NCBI GenBank assembly: GCA_044375105.1
Contig: JBILNK010000036.1
Location: 1 to 28,500, forward strand
DNA from: JBIKLM01 sp044375105
GTDB taxonomy: Bacteria; Planctomycetota; UBA1135; GCA-002686595
Length of the DNA: 28,500 nucleotides
Reading direction: 5' to 3'
Below the pieces are notes generated by a model. The model did no database searches and had not been told where the DNA came from. It saw only the letters and a program-made list of their open reading frames with translations. This document shows, one piece after another, positions 8,133 to 15,782 of the stretch. Numbering within the stretch: position 1 is the first letter of the stretch; each line of letters starts with the position of its first letter. A program made the translations under genes and the position numbers.

Positions 8133-9152
8133 TCAGGAGCGCTCGCTCGGCTCCCGGGGCTCGAGCGCCGCGTCCCGAAGCGCCGCGCGCCCACCCGCTT
8201 CGGGCGCCTCCGCAGCTCTTGCGGTCCGGGCGCCCGAGCCCTTGGCCGTGGCCAGGGCGATGCCCGCGAACAGCAGCAGGCCCGCGAACAGCAGATCGGC
8301 CGGCGGCTCCTCGCCCAGGGCCACGGCCCCGCCGATCCCGGCCACCAGGGGCTGCAGATAGATGTAGATGGCGGTCACCGACGCCGGCACGCGCTTCAGC
8401 GCGTAGGTGTTGAGGCCATAGGCCATCAGGGTCGGGAACAGCAGGATCAGCGCGAGCCCGATCCAAGGCGCGCTCCCGGAGCCCGGATCCGGCAGCGGCG
8501 AGCGGCCGATCAGCGCCAAGGGCACGAAGGGCAGCGCCAGCAGGTAGATCCAAGCCACCAGCACCTCCGGGCGATGGCGCACCAGGAGCCGCCGCGAGTA
8601 CACCAGGTAGAAGGCGTACAGCAGGCAGTTGGTGGCCATCATCAGGTTGCCCAGGCGATGCTCCCCCAAGGAGGCCGCCTGGCCCTCGAAGCGCGCCAAG
8701 ACCGCCCAGGCGGCGCCGGCGAAGGCCACCGGCAGGCCCATCAAGCGGCGCGGGGTCAAGCGCTCGACGCCCATCCAGGCCGAGATCCCGACGGTGAAGA
8801 CCGGGATCAGGGTCATGATCAGGGCCGCGTTGAGGGCCGTCGAGCGCACCATGCCCTCGAGGGCCAGGCCCTGGTTGAGCGCGACCCCGGTCAGCGAGCA
8901 GAGCAGCAGGGGTCGCCAGTCCGCGCGCGCCGCGAAGAACCCGCGCCGATCCAAGGCCCAGGCCAGCCCGCCGAAGGCCAAAGCGCCGGTGACCAGGCGC
9001 CAGGCCAGGATCGAACGCGCCTCGAAACCGCCCCGGTAGGCGAAGCGCACGAAGACCGGGAACAGGCCGAAGCACAACTGCACCATCCAGAGCGCCAGGT
9101 GCCCGCGCAGGACCTGACCGGGCGGGCTGGTGGGCGGGGCGGCCGGAACCAT
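8133..9152 (-). CDS. EamA/DMT-family transporter
   Basis: 339 residues with about ten hydrophobic helices in two halves, as in drug/metabolite transporters that export amino acids, nucleotide sugars or other small metabolites. Seen: first helix LALWMVQLCFGLFPVFVRFA, then ILAWRLVTGALAFGGLAWAL, and a central NLMMATNCLLYAFYLVYSRR marking the start of the second half. A late LQPLVAGIGGAVALGEEP is typical of EamA helices 9 and 10. ATG at 9152 puts the first helix at about residue 20; the open frame extends further upstream but loses membrane-protein character. The last ~35 residues are an Ala/Arg/Glu-rich cytoplasmic tail longer than usual. It is divergent from the Nudix gene with a 64-nt gap. The substrate cannot be predicted. 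Confidence 0.85.
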   Translation of the reverse strand: MVPAAPPTSPPGQVLRGHLALWMVQLCFGLFPVFVRFAYRGGFEARSILAWRLVTGALAFGGLAWALDRRGFFAARADWRPLLLCSLTGVALNQGLALEGMVRSTALNAALIMTLIPVFTVGISAWMGVERLTPRRLMGLPVAFAGAAWAVLARFEGQAASLGEHRLGNLMMATNCLLYAFYLVYSRRLLVRHRPEVLVAWIYLLALPFVPLALIGRSPLPDPGSGSAPWIGLALILLFPTLMAYGLNTYALKRVPASVTAIYIYLQPLVAGIGGAVALGEEPPADLLFAGLLLFAGIALATAKGSGARTARAAEAPEAGGRAALRDAALEPREPSERS

Positions 9153-9162
9153 GGGGGCGAAG

Positions 9163-9168
9163 AGGCTA
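9163..9168 (-). promoter_or_regulatory. -10-like hexamer TAGCCT before the EamA gene
   Basis: TAGCCT on the minus strand ends 10 nt before the ATG at 9152. No Shine-Dalgarno lies between. It is paired back to back with the TATCCT motif serving the Nudix gene 36 nt away. Confidence 0.3.
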
Positions 9169-9204
9169 ACCGGGCGCAGGTCCGGAGCCGCGACGGCGCC
9201 CGCG

Positions 9205-9210
9205 TATCCT
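9205..9210 (+). promoter_or_regulatory. -10-like hexamer TATCCT, 6 nt before an ATG
   Basis: TATCCT fits TANNNT and ends exactly 6 nt before the ATG at 9217. The preferred start nucleotide would be at or next to the A of the ATG. No -35 match is found 17-18 bp upstream and there is no Shine-Dalgarno. Confidence 0.45.
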
Positions 9211-9216
9211 GGCGAC

Positions 9217-9822
9217 ATGAAGGATGCAGACCGCGCGCCGGCGCCCTGGCCCTGGCGGGGATCGCGCCCCGGACCGCCCCTGCCCCTGTTCCGGCCGCGC
9301 TTCGATCGGCTGGTCCATCCGCCCAGCGGCCGCGAGCTCGAGCGCCTGGTCCTCGAGGCGCCCGACTGGTGCAACGTGGTGGCGCGCACCCCCGCTGGCC
9401 GCTTCGTGATGGTGCGCCAATACCGCTTCGGATCGCGCTCCGTGACCCTCGAGATCCCGGGCGGCATGGTCGACCGCGGCGAGGCTCCGGAGCAGGGCGC
9501 CCGGCGCGAGCTGCGCGAAGAATGCGGCTATGCCGCGCCGCGCTGGCAGCCCCTGGGCGCCGTGCAGGCCAACCCGGCGATCCACGACAACCTGCTGCAC
9601 ATGTTCCTGGCGGAGGGCGCCGTGCCGGTCGGCGCGCAGCAGCCGGACGAAGGCGAGGACATCCAGGTGGTCGAGCTGACCCCGGAGGAGCTCGGCGCGG
9701 CGATCGCCCGCGGCGAGGTCCGCCATTCCCTGGTGCTGTGCGCCCTGGCCCGGGTCCTGGACCTCTCGGGAACCGCCTGGAACCCGATCGAGCGTGCCGG
9801 CCCCCCCGTGGGTTCAGCCTGA
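9217..9822 (+). CDS. Nudix hydrolase, ADP-ribose pyrophosphatase-like
   Basis: 201 residues. The complete Nudix box runs from Gly83 to Gly104: GMVDRGE, then seven residues, then RELREECGY, matching G-x5-E-x7-REUxEExGU. The box glutamates (98, 101, 102) bind the catalytic metal. The preceding VRQYRFGSRSVTLEIPGG is characteristic of the ADP-ribose/nucleotide-sugar pyrophosphatase group, which cleaves the diphosphate bond to give AMP plus a sugar phosphate. The first ~25 residues are Pro/Trp/Arg-rich and not part of the fold. ATG at 9217 is favoured by the 6-nt spaced TATCCT. It is a soluble, probably cytoplasmic housekeeping enzyme. Substrate choice within the group is not certain. Confidence 0.86.
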   Translation: MKDADRAPAPWPWRGSRPGPPLPLFRPRFDRLVHPPSGRELERLVLEAPDWCNVVARTPAGRFVMVRQYRFGSRSVTLEIPGGMVDRGEAPEQGARRELREECGYAAPRWQPLGAVQANPAIHDNLLHMFLAEGAVPVGAQQPDEGEDIQVVELTPEELGAAIARGEVRHSLVLCALARVLDLSGTAWNPIERAGPPVGSA

Positions 9823-10319
9823 AGCGTAGGGCCCGGACCGCCGCCGAACCACGCGGCCTGCCAGCGGGCCGCCTTCGAGCCGCACCAGCGGAGGAACACC
9901 GGAGCCCGTGTCGCCGGATCGTGCCGCCCCCAGCTTTGGCAGATCCCCCAGAACTCTGGGCAGTCCGATCTGCCGCCCACGCGCCCCCCGGCCGAGGGCG
10001 CCCGGGCAGAGCCTGGGGCTCGCGTCCGGCGAAGCCTAGGCCTCGGGAAAACCCTCTGGCGGCGGATTCCGAGCGGGCGCTCAGCAGCAAAGGCAAAGCC
10101 CCCACGGCCTTCGACCGATGGACGCGAGGCCCGGCGCGCCTTGCGCTCCGCTCCAAGCCGCCGATGACCGCAAGGAGCCTCCTCCCGGGCATCCCATCGC
10201 CCCGTGCGCCTGCCAATAGCTCCCGATTCCCACCGATTGCGCTTGCCCCTGCCGCGCACGGACGCCACCCTCCATCGGAGATCCGTGGAGCTTCGACCCT
10301 TTCCGCGGCAAAACCATCC
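9823..10319. other. Intergenic region, 497 nt, no convincing gene
   Basis: Open frames here lack coding composition and recognisable motifs on both strands. The one clear structure is the two-tier hairpin at 9938-9974. No -10-like motif with tight spacing precedes the methyltransferase start at 10320. Confidence 0.5.
9938..9974. repeat. Two-tier inverted repeat
   Basis: Outer stem GGCAGATC pairs perfectly with GATCTGCC (8 bp). Inside it CCCAGA pairs with TCTGGG (6 bp) around an AC loop, giving a stem-bulge-stem structure about 115 nt after the Nudix stop. There is no U-tract. It may be a transcript-stabilising or REP-like structure. Confidence 0.55.
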
Positions 10320-11147
10320 ATGGCCAGCGGCAAGGGGCTCTCCTACGACTACTCCCTCAGGCTCTACAAGGAAGTTTTCGGCCTCGACCATCTGCACTTC
10401 GGACTGTGGAGCGATTCGGATCCGCGCACGCTGGATGGATTTCGCAGCGCACAGGATCGCTACGCCGAACGCCTGGCCAGCAAGATTCCCGCCGGGGTGC
10501 GGCGCATCCTCGATGTGGGCTGCGGCACCGGTTCCATGAGCCAGCGCCTGCTCGCCGCTGGGTTCGATGTCGAGCCCATGAGCCCCTGCGAGCACCAAGA
10601 AAAACTGGTCAAGGCGCGCCTGGGCAGCGCCGTGCGCTTCCACCGCACGCGCTTCCAGGACTTCGCACCGGAACGGCCCTATGACCTGGTGCTGATGAGC
10701 GAAAGCAGCCAGTACGTGCCGCTCGACCAGCTCTTCGGCGCGGCGCGGCGCGCCCTGGCACCCGGGGGCAGACTCCTGATCTGCGACTACTTCCGCCATC
10801 GCGACGAGCGCTTCTATCGGGCCTGCCACGTCCTGGAGCCCTTCCTCGAGCGCGCCCGCGCGGCCGGCTTCCAGGTCGAGGAGGTGGAGGACATCACCGA
10901 TCGGGTGCTGCCGACCCTCGAGCTGGGCCGCACCTTTTACGATCGCCTGGGCCCGCCGTTGTTCGATCTGGGCCGCGATTACTTCACGCGCGAGCAGCGG
11001 GTGTTGTCCTGGTTCGCGAGGACGTTCTTCGCCAAGCGGCTCGCCAAGCTGCGCCGCTACGTGATGGAAAAGATGCCAGCCAAGCTGGACCACGAGCGCT
11101 TTCGACGCGAGGTCACCTACCGCACCTACCGCTTCAAGCTCACCTGA
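10320..11147 (+). CDS. Class I SAM-dependent methyltransferase
   Basis: 275 residues. Motif I is ILDVGCGTGSMSQRL (about 62-76), the SAM-binding glycine loop. An acidic motif II region follows (FDVEPMSPCEHQ). YDLVLMSESSQYVPLDQL and LAPGGRLLICDYFRH correspond to motifs post-I/II and III. The C-terminal ~110 residues form a helical, Arg/Lys-rich segment (FFAKRLAKLRRYVMEK) that could bind a membrane or an acyl-carrier substrate. The N-terminus SYDYSLRLYKEVFGLDHLHFGLW resembles small-molecule and lipid/quinone methyltransferases. ATG at 10320 is chosen because coding character begins there; the frame is open upstream but looks random. No Shine-Dalgarno is visible. The substrate is unknown. Confidence 0.85.
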   Translation: MASGKGLSYDYSLRLYKEVFGLDHLHFGLWSDSDPRTLDGFRSAQDRYAERLASKIPAGVRRILDVGCGTGSMSQRLLAAGFDVEPMSPCEHQEKLVKARLGSAVRFHRTRFQDFAPERPYDLVLMSESSQYVPLDQLFGAARRALAPGGRLLICDYFRHRDERFYRACHVLEPFLERARAAGFQVEEVEDITDRVLPTLELGRTFYDRLGPPLFDLGRDYFTREQRVLSWFARTFFAKRLAKLRRYVMEKMPAKLDHERFRREVTYRTYRFKLT

Positions 11148-11516
11148 TCCGCGCACGCCGCGGAGGGCCGCTTGGCCGCCGCGAGCGCAGATCGCCGCGG
11201 GCCAAGGCGATCTCGGCCCCTCGGCGCCGCAGTGTCATGAGGGGAAGTCCGGGTCGCAGCGGTAGCCCGGCGACCGGCCGGGAGCCGGCGCGGGGCGAGG
11301 CTCTGGCGCCAGACCGTCGGCCGGCCGCGCCGCCCCGCCCCCGCGGCCCCGCGCCTCGCTGGTGCGCTCCCCGGCCGGTTTCGATGGCCGTTGCGGTCAT
11401 CCGGCGGCCCCCGCCCCCTCGGATCAGCGGGCGCCGGGCCACATCGCCGAGCCGGTCGCCCCCGCTACCATGCCGCGCCATCCCGCGCCGTCCCGCGCCC
11501 CTGCACCGTGTCCCCC
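11148..11516. other. Intergenic region, 369 nt, with hairpins
   Basis: No gene is supported. Directly after the methyltransferase stop, TCCGCG/CGCGGA form a small hairpin (11148-11164). A second, AGATCGCC/GGCGATCT, lies at 11189-11213. A TANNNT motif, TACCAT at 11466-11471, lies 45 nt before the next ATG and could be its -10. Confidence 0.45.
11189..11213. repeat. 8-bp stem hairpin downstream of the methyltransferase gene
   Basis: AGATCGCC pairs perfectly with GGCGATCT around a 9-nt loop, about 40 nt after the stop at 11147. There is no U-tract, so a termination role is only possible. Confidence 0.4.
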
Positions 11517-13505
11517 ATGCGCCCCCCCCGTTCCCCGCGCTTTGCCGCCCTCGTCCTGGCCCTGGCCCCGGCCCTGTGTCTGGTCGCTTGCCAAGCCTTC
11601 GATGCCCCGCCGCCGGCGGAGGTCGGCCTGTGGCCCGATGCGGCCGGTTCGACGCGCAACGAGGTGCTCTCGAAGCTGCTCGACGAGGGCTGGCAAGGCT
11701 ACCTCCGGGCGCACCCGGAGTTCGCTTCCTACCTCGGGGACGCGCGCTTCAACGGCCAGCTGACCAACCGCACCCCGGAGGCCAAGGAGGCCCGGCGCGC
11801 CGAATTGTGGGCGCTGCAGGAGCGCTTCAAGACCCTCGATCAGGGCAAGCTCGACAGCGAGGACCAGCTCAGCGCCCGGCTGTTCGGCGAGCTGATCCAG
11901 CAGGAGCTGGATCAGCTCGCCCGCGGGATCGACGAGTGGAGCGTCGACCCCTTGGGCGGCCCGCAGGCCGAGCTGCTGTCCCGCGCGGTGGACCAGCCCG
12001 CGCGCACCGCCCGCGAGCGCGAACAACTGCTGGAGCGCTGGTCGACGATGGCCCTGGTGATCCGCAGGCAGGGCGATGCCCTGCGCCGCGGCCTCGCCCG
12101 CGGGCATGTGGCGCCCGCGGTGCTGGTCGACAAAACCATCGCGCAGATCGACCGCATCCTCGGCACGCCCTACTGGGACAGCCCGCTGCTGGTCTCCGCC
12201 GCGGCCGGCGGCCGCTGGGTGCCCCTGGGCAACGAAGAGACCGAAACCCTGGCCGCCATCGCTTCCCGGGAGTACGGCGACGGGCGCAAGCAAGATCTGC
12301 TGCGGCGCGTCAATCAGCGCTTCCTGCGCGGCGATCTGCGCGCCCTCGGCACACGCATCCTGATCCCGGCCGCGAACGACACGCTGGAGCCGGACGAGCG
12401 CGGCCGTTTCCTGAGCGCCGTCTACGATCGGATCGAGCTCGAGATCTACCCGGCCCTGGCCTTCTATCGCAGCCTGCTCGAGCGCGAGATCCGACCGGTC
12501 GCCCGCAGCGACGAGAAGACCGGCCTGGTCTGGCTGCCCGGCGGGGCGGCCCTGTACGCCGAGCTGGCGCGCTACCACACCGGGCTGCCCAAGACGCCCC
12601 AGGAGATCCACGGCTACGGCCTGGGCCGGCTGGACGCCATCAACCGCGAGATGGTGCAGCTCGCCGAGCGCCTGTGGGGCACCCGCGACTTCGACGCCCT
12701 GCGCGCCAAGGTCGAGGGCGATCCAGCGCTCTACTTCCAGAGCGGCGCGGAGATCCTGGCCAGCGCCCAAGCGGCCCTGCGGCGCGCCGAGGTGGCTGTG
12801 CCGGCCGTGTTCCGCGACCTGCCAGCGGCGCGCTGCCTGGTGACCGAGATCCCGGCCCACGAAGCGCCCGACAGCACGACGGCCTACTACCAGCCGCCGA
12901 GCCTCGAGCGCGGCCTGCCCGGCCGCTACTACGTCAACACCTTCGCGCCGACCACGCGGCCGCGCTACGAAGCGGAGGCCCTGGCCTTCCACGAGGCGGT
13001 GCCGGGCCACCACACCCAAATCGCCATCGCGGCCGAGCGCGGCGACCTGCCCGCCTTCCGGCGCCACCTGGGCTCGACGGCCTACGTCGAAGGCTGGGCC
13101 CTGTACGCCGAGGAGCTGGCCGACGAGCTCGGCCTCTACAGCGACGATCTGCAGCGCCTCGGCAAGCTCTCCTACCAGGCCTGGCGCGCCGCCCGGCTGG
13201 TGGTGGACACGGGGCTGCACAACGACGGCTGGAGCCGTGCCCAGGCCCTGGCCTTCATGCGCGAGCACACCCTGCTGAGCCAGGCCAACATCGACAACGA
13301 GGTCGATCGCTACATCGCCTGGCCGGGTCAGGCCCTGGCCTACGAGCTGGGCGCCGCGGAGATCAAGAAACTGCGCGCCACCGCCAAGGCCAGCCTGGGC
13401 GCGGCTTTCTCCCTGGCGGATTTCCACCGGGAGGTGCTGCGCCACGGGGCCCTGCCGCTGCCGCTCTTGGGCGAGCAGATCGATCGCTGGATCCTGGCGC
13501 GCTGA
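11517..13505 (+). CDS. DUF885 family lipoprotein, putative zinc metallopeptidase
   Basis: 662 residues. The N-terminus is a lipoprotein signal with lipobox LVAC, so it is probably anchored in the outer or inner membrane facing the periplasm. The DUF885 hallmark HEAVPGHH spans about 492-499 and gives an HExxH-like zinc site related to M32/gluzincin peptidases. A downstream Glu, in STAYVEGWALYAEEL, is the likely third ligand. TTAYYQPPSLERGLPGRYYVNT and PGQALAYELGAAEIKKLR are also typical of the family. The length matches DUF885 proteins (about 580-660). ATG at 11517 places the signal peptide at the start; GTG at 11508 is an alternative. The gene ends at a two-tier hairpin that overlaps its stop codon. 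Peptide substrates are unknown. Confidence 0.88.
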   Translation: MRPPRSPRFAALVLALAPALCLVACQAFDAPPPAEVGLWPDAAGSTRNEVLSKLLDEGWQGYLRAHPEFASYLGDARFNGQLTNRTPEAKEARRAELWALQERFKTLDQGKLDSEDQLSARLFGELIQQELDQLARGIDEWSVDPLGGPQAELLSRAVDQPARTAREREQLLERWSTMALVIRRQGDALRRGLARGHVAPAVLVDKTIAQIDRILGTPYWDSPLLVSAAAGGRWVPLGNEETETLAAIASREYGDGRKQDLLRRVNQRFLRGDLRALGTRILIPAANDTLEPDERGRFLSAVYDRIELEIYPALAFYRSLLEREIRPVARSDEKTGLVWLPGGAALYAELARYHTGLPKTPQEIHGYGLGRLDAINREMVQLAERLWGTRDFDALRAKVEGDPALYFQSGAEILASAQAALRRAEVAVPAVFRDLPAARCLVTEIPAHEAPDSTTAYYQPPSLERGLPGRYYVNTFAPTTRPRYEAEALAFHEAVPGHHTQIAIAAERGDLPAFRRHLGSTAYVEGWALYAEELADELGLYSDDLQRLGKLSYQAWRAARLVVDTGLHNDGWSRAQALAFMREHTLLSQANIDNEVDRYIAWPGQALAYELGAAEIKKLRATAKASLGAAFSLADFHREVLRHGALPLPLLGEQIDRWILAR

Positions 13506-13559
13506 CAGGCTGAGAAACAATCGACTCGGGCTGCGCCCGAGCAGACATACCAGCCTGTC
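13504..13559 (+). terminator. Two-tier stem-loop overlapping the DUF885 stop codon
   Basis: Outer stem GACAGGCTG (13504-13512) pairs perfectly with CAGCCTGTC (13551-13559). Inner stem CTCGGGC (13525-13531) pairs with GCCCGAG (13535-13541) around TGC. The left arm begins in the stop codon. There is no U-tract. The same layout, with a continuous 21-bp stem, follows the last gene of the window at 28435-28479, and both are followed by the same tail sequence. Confidence 0.6.
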
Positions 13560-13601
13560 AGCATGCCGTTGGGCCGCCATCCGGCGGCCGCAGCGGCTGG
13601 G
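13557..13601 (+). repeat. Dispersed 3'-end repeat, copy A
   Basis: GTCAGCATGCC, two to three bases, then GGGCCGCCATCCGGCGGCCGC and GGCTGGG with a short insertion. It contains a 7-bp hairpin GGCCGCC-atcc-GGCGGCC (13572-13589). It is nearly identical to the minus-strand copy at 16329-16369 and to the truncated copy at 28481-28500. All three lie just after a gene's stop codon, reading in the gene's direction. Confidence 0.65.
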
Positions 13602-14119
13602 ATCGTCGCTGCGCGCCGACCGCAGCCTCGTGCCAGCTGGCCAATCGGTTCCCTGCTGGCCCTCCGGAGTCTTCACGGGGTGGCCCAAAAGAAATTCTCA
13701 GGAGTTCACGCCGCTGCAGGCGGGTCGGGGCGATCGGCTGGTTCTGCCCGACGCGCTCCGGCGCCGCTCCCGGCTCGGCACCTGCGGGGCCTCGGGCACG
13801 CCTGCCTCGGGGCTTTCTTGGAACTGTCCGAGGAGGCCATGCGGGAGGACATCGCTGGAGCGCCGGTTCGCCATCCCGCAGAGCGCTGCCTGGAGCCCCT
13901 GGGCAGCGGGGAGCAGCCCTTGTCCCCAGCCTCCAGCGATCCAACCTCGGCCGACGCTCTCGGGTTGATGGCGGCCCACAGGATCGGCGCGGCGGGCCGA
14001 CCCTCCGCCGCACGGTCGGCTTCGAGTCATCGATGTTCTTTCCGGTGTCCGGACCAGGGCCAGAGCTCCCCCGCGGCGCCCGGCCCGTTGGGCTTTCCGG
14101 CCAGGCCCCCCCCCACGCC
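13602..14119. other. Intergenic region, 518 nt
   Basis: Open frames exist on both strands but none shows a coherent protein, a start signal or strong third-position GC bias. I see no RNA gene. The left boundary is repeat copy A; the right is the small ORF at 14120. Confidence 0.4.
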
Positions 14120-14464
14120 ATGCAGAGCGTTCGCCCGATCGTGGCCGATTCGAACTGCTCCGCAATCGGCCGGACCCACGCCCTGACCCTGACCTCGCTG
14201 AGCCCGCTCTGGCCCTTGGGGGCTGCCGGGATCGAGCCCGAGGAGCTGGAGCTGGCGGTGGGCAACCTGCTGCGGGCCAACTTTCCGTTCGTGCGCGGGC
14301 CGGTGAAGGACGATCCGCGCCTGTTCTGGGAGTCGCGGCCCGGATCCTGGGCGTTCCGCACCAGACGGCAGACGCATTTCCAGATCAAGCACAACGAGCA
14401 ATCGGTGCTGAACAGCCTCGAGTTCGAAGCCGAGCTGCCTGCGGCCTCCGGCGAAGCGGACTGA
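14120..14464 (+). CDS. Small hypothetical protein
   Basis: 114 residues, not recognised. Codon composition from 14120 to the stop has strong third-position GC, while the upstream extension of the same frame does not, hence this start. Features seen: a Ser/Thr/Leu-rich segment (RTHALTLTSLSPLWPLG), an acidic helix (EPEELELAVGNLL) and a basic, aromatic C-terminal half (DPRLFWESRPGSWAFRTRRQ; HFQIKHNEQSVLNSLEFEAE). No signal peptide or membrane helix. No Shine-Dalgarno or -10-like hexamer precedes the ATG. It stands alone between two gaps. It could be a genuine lineage-specific protein or the 3' remnant of a longer gene. Confidence 0.42.
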   Translation: MQSVRPIVADSNCSAIGRTHALTLTSLSPLWPLGAAGIEPEELELAVGNLLRANFPFVRGPVKDDPRLFWESRPGSWAFRTRRQTHFQIKHNEQSVLNSLEFEAELPAASGEAD

Positions 14465-14597
14465 AGGCCAGCCCAGCCAGGCGGCTTTCGACCAACTCCG
14501 ATTCCGGGCCAGAGCGGCCCCTGCCAGGGGCCCACGGACCTCCTGAGCCGCCGGCACATGCGCCCCTCCGGCGCTCGGGAGCCGACCGGATCGGTCC

Positions 14598-14603
14598 TAA
14601 GAT
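14598..14603 (+). promoter_or_regulatory. -10-like hexamer TAAGAT, 6 nt before an ATG
   Basis: TAAGAT matches the -10 consensus at four positions and ends exactly 6 nt before the ATG at 14610. The preceding 145-nt gap has no -35 at the right distance and no Shine-Dalgarno. Confidence 0.45.
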
Positions 14604-14609
14604 GGCGCC

Positions 14610-15782
14610 ATGCAGCGCTCCAGCGAGCAGGACCCCATCCGCTATCTGATCCTGGGGGGCGGTCTGGCCGGGCTCTCGACCGCCTTCCACCTGGCCCGGC
14701 TCGGAGCCACCGGGGTGACCCTGATCGAAGGCAACCAAGGATTCGGTCGAGCCGCCTCGGCCCAGAACGCGGGCATCCTGCGCACGGTGCTTTCCGAAGC
14801 CCACCTGCGGCCCCTGGCCCAGGCATCGCGGCGGTTCCTGATGGACCCGCCGCCGGGCTTCTCCGCGCTGCCGCTGGTCGATCCGGTCGGGCTCGTGCTG
14901 ACCGCGGACCAGCCGGCCGCCGCGGCCGAACTCGAGGCTTGCGTGGCCGCCCACGATCGGCCCATCGAAACGCTCAGCCCCGCGGCCCTGGCACGCCGCG
15001 CGCCGCACGTGCGCACGCGGGCCCTGTGCGCCTACTTCGCAGCCGACGAAGGCCACGTCTTCCCGGAGCGCGTGATCGACGGGTTCGCGCGCGGCGCGGC
15101 CGCGGCCGGCGCGCGCCTCTGGCGCGGGCAACGGGTCGCGGCGCTGCTCGAAAGCGCGGGCGCGGTGCACGGCGTGCGGCTAGCCGATGGACGCGAACTG
15201 CTGGCCGAGCAGGTCGTCCTGGCGCTCGGGGCCTGGGGGGCACGCTTGGGCGGATCCGCAGGCTCCCCCCTGCCGCTGACCCCGCGCCGGCGACACGTGC
15301 TGGTGGGTCCGGCGGACGCACGGATCGATCCGCGCTGGCCGGTGGTCTGGAACGGCGGCGAAACCTTCTACAGCAAGCCCGCGGAGGGCGGGTTGTGGCT
15401 GTGCGCCTGCGACCAGGATCCGGTCGATCCCGGGCCCCACGGCGGCGCGCCCGTGGCGCTCTCCCCCGCCGAGCTCGAGCGCATCCGCGAGCGGGCCGCG
15501 CGGCACCTCGATGCGCGCCTGCTGCAGGATTGGTGGCCGAACGGCAACAACCGCGATCAGCGCGCTTGGGCCGGCCTGCGCACCTTCGGCCTCGGGGAGC
15601 GTTTCCGCATCGGCCCGGACCCGAGCGTGCGCGGCCTGTTCTGGGTCGGGGCCCTGGGCGGCCATGGGCTGGTCACGTCGCCGGCCGTCGGCGAGTTGGC
15701 GGCCCGTGCGCTGCTCGGGCGCTGCTCGCCCGGCGAGCTCGAGGGCGTCGATCCGCGCGCCGAACTGGCCGCGCGCTGCTGA
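14610..15782 (+). CDS. DAO-family FAD-dependent oxidoreductase
   Basis: 390 residues. The Rossmann motif LGGGLAGLSTAFHLA (Gly16, Gly18, Gly21) is followed by an acidic strand end (VTLIEGN), the FAD-binding signature of the glycine/D-amino-acid oxidase group. Later, VVLALGAWG and the C-terminal GLFWVGALGGHGLVTSPAVGEL fit the second FAD-contacting segment of DAO proteins. RRRHVLVGPADARIDP in the middle marks the substrate domain. Length is typical. Such enzymes oxidise amines or N-methyl amino acids, making H2O2 or passing electrons on; the substrate is not predictable here. There is no signal peptide, so it is cytoplasmic. ATG at 14610 is supported by the TAAGAT hexamer 6 nt before it. Monocistronic. 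Confidence 0.87.
   Translation: MQRSSEQDPIRYLILGGGLAGLSTAFHLARLGATGVTLIEGNQGFGRAASAQNAGILRTVLSEAHLRPLAQASRRFLMDPPPGFSALPLVDPVGLVLTADQPAAAAELEACVAAHDRPIETLSPAALARRAPHVRTRALCAYFAADEGHVFPERVIDGFARGAAAAGARLWRGQRVAALLESAGAVHGVRLADGRELLAEQVVLALGAWGARLGGSAGSPLPLTPRRRHVLVGPADARIDPRWPVVWNGGETFYSKPAEGGLWLCACDQDPVDPGPHGGAPVALSPAELERIRERAARHLDARLLQDWWPNGNNRDQRAWAGLRTFGLGERFRIGPDPSVRGLFWVGALGGHGLVTSPAVGELAARALLGRCSPGELEGVDPRAELAARC

Noticed and set aside
11220..11330. GAGGGGAAGTCCGGGTCGCAGC resembling the GAGGAAAGUCC core of RNase P RNA
   Set aside because: The other universally conserved RNase P boxes (such as the ACAGAA-type segment and the expected P4 partner) are not found downstream, and the spacing does not fit.
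13563..14186. 207-codon plus-strand open frame beginning inside repeat copy A
   Set aside because: The ATG is part of the dispersed repeat's GCATGCC; composition after it is not coding-like, and the equivalent frame in copy B stops after about 20 codons.
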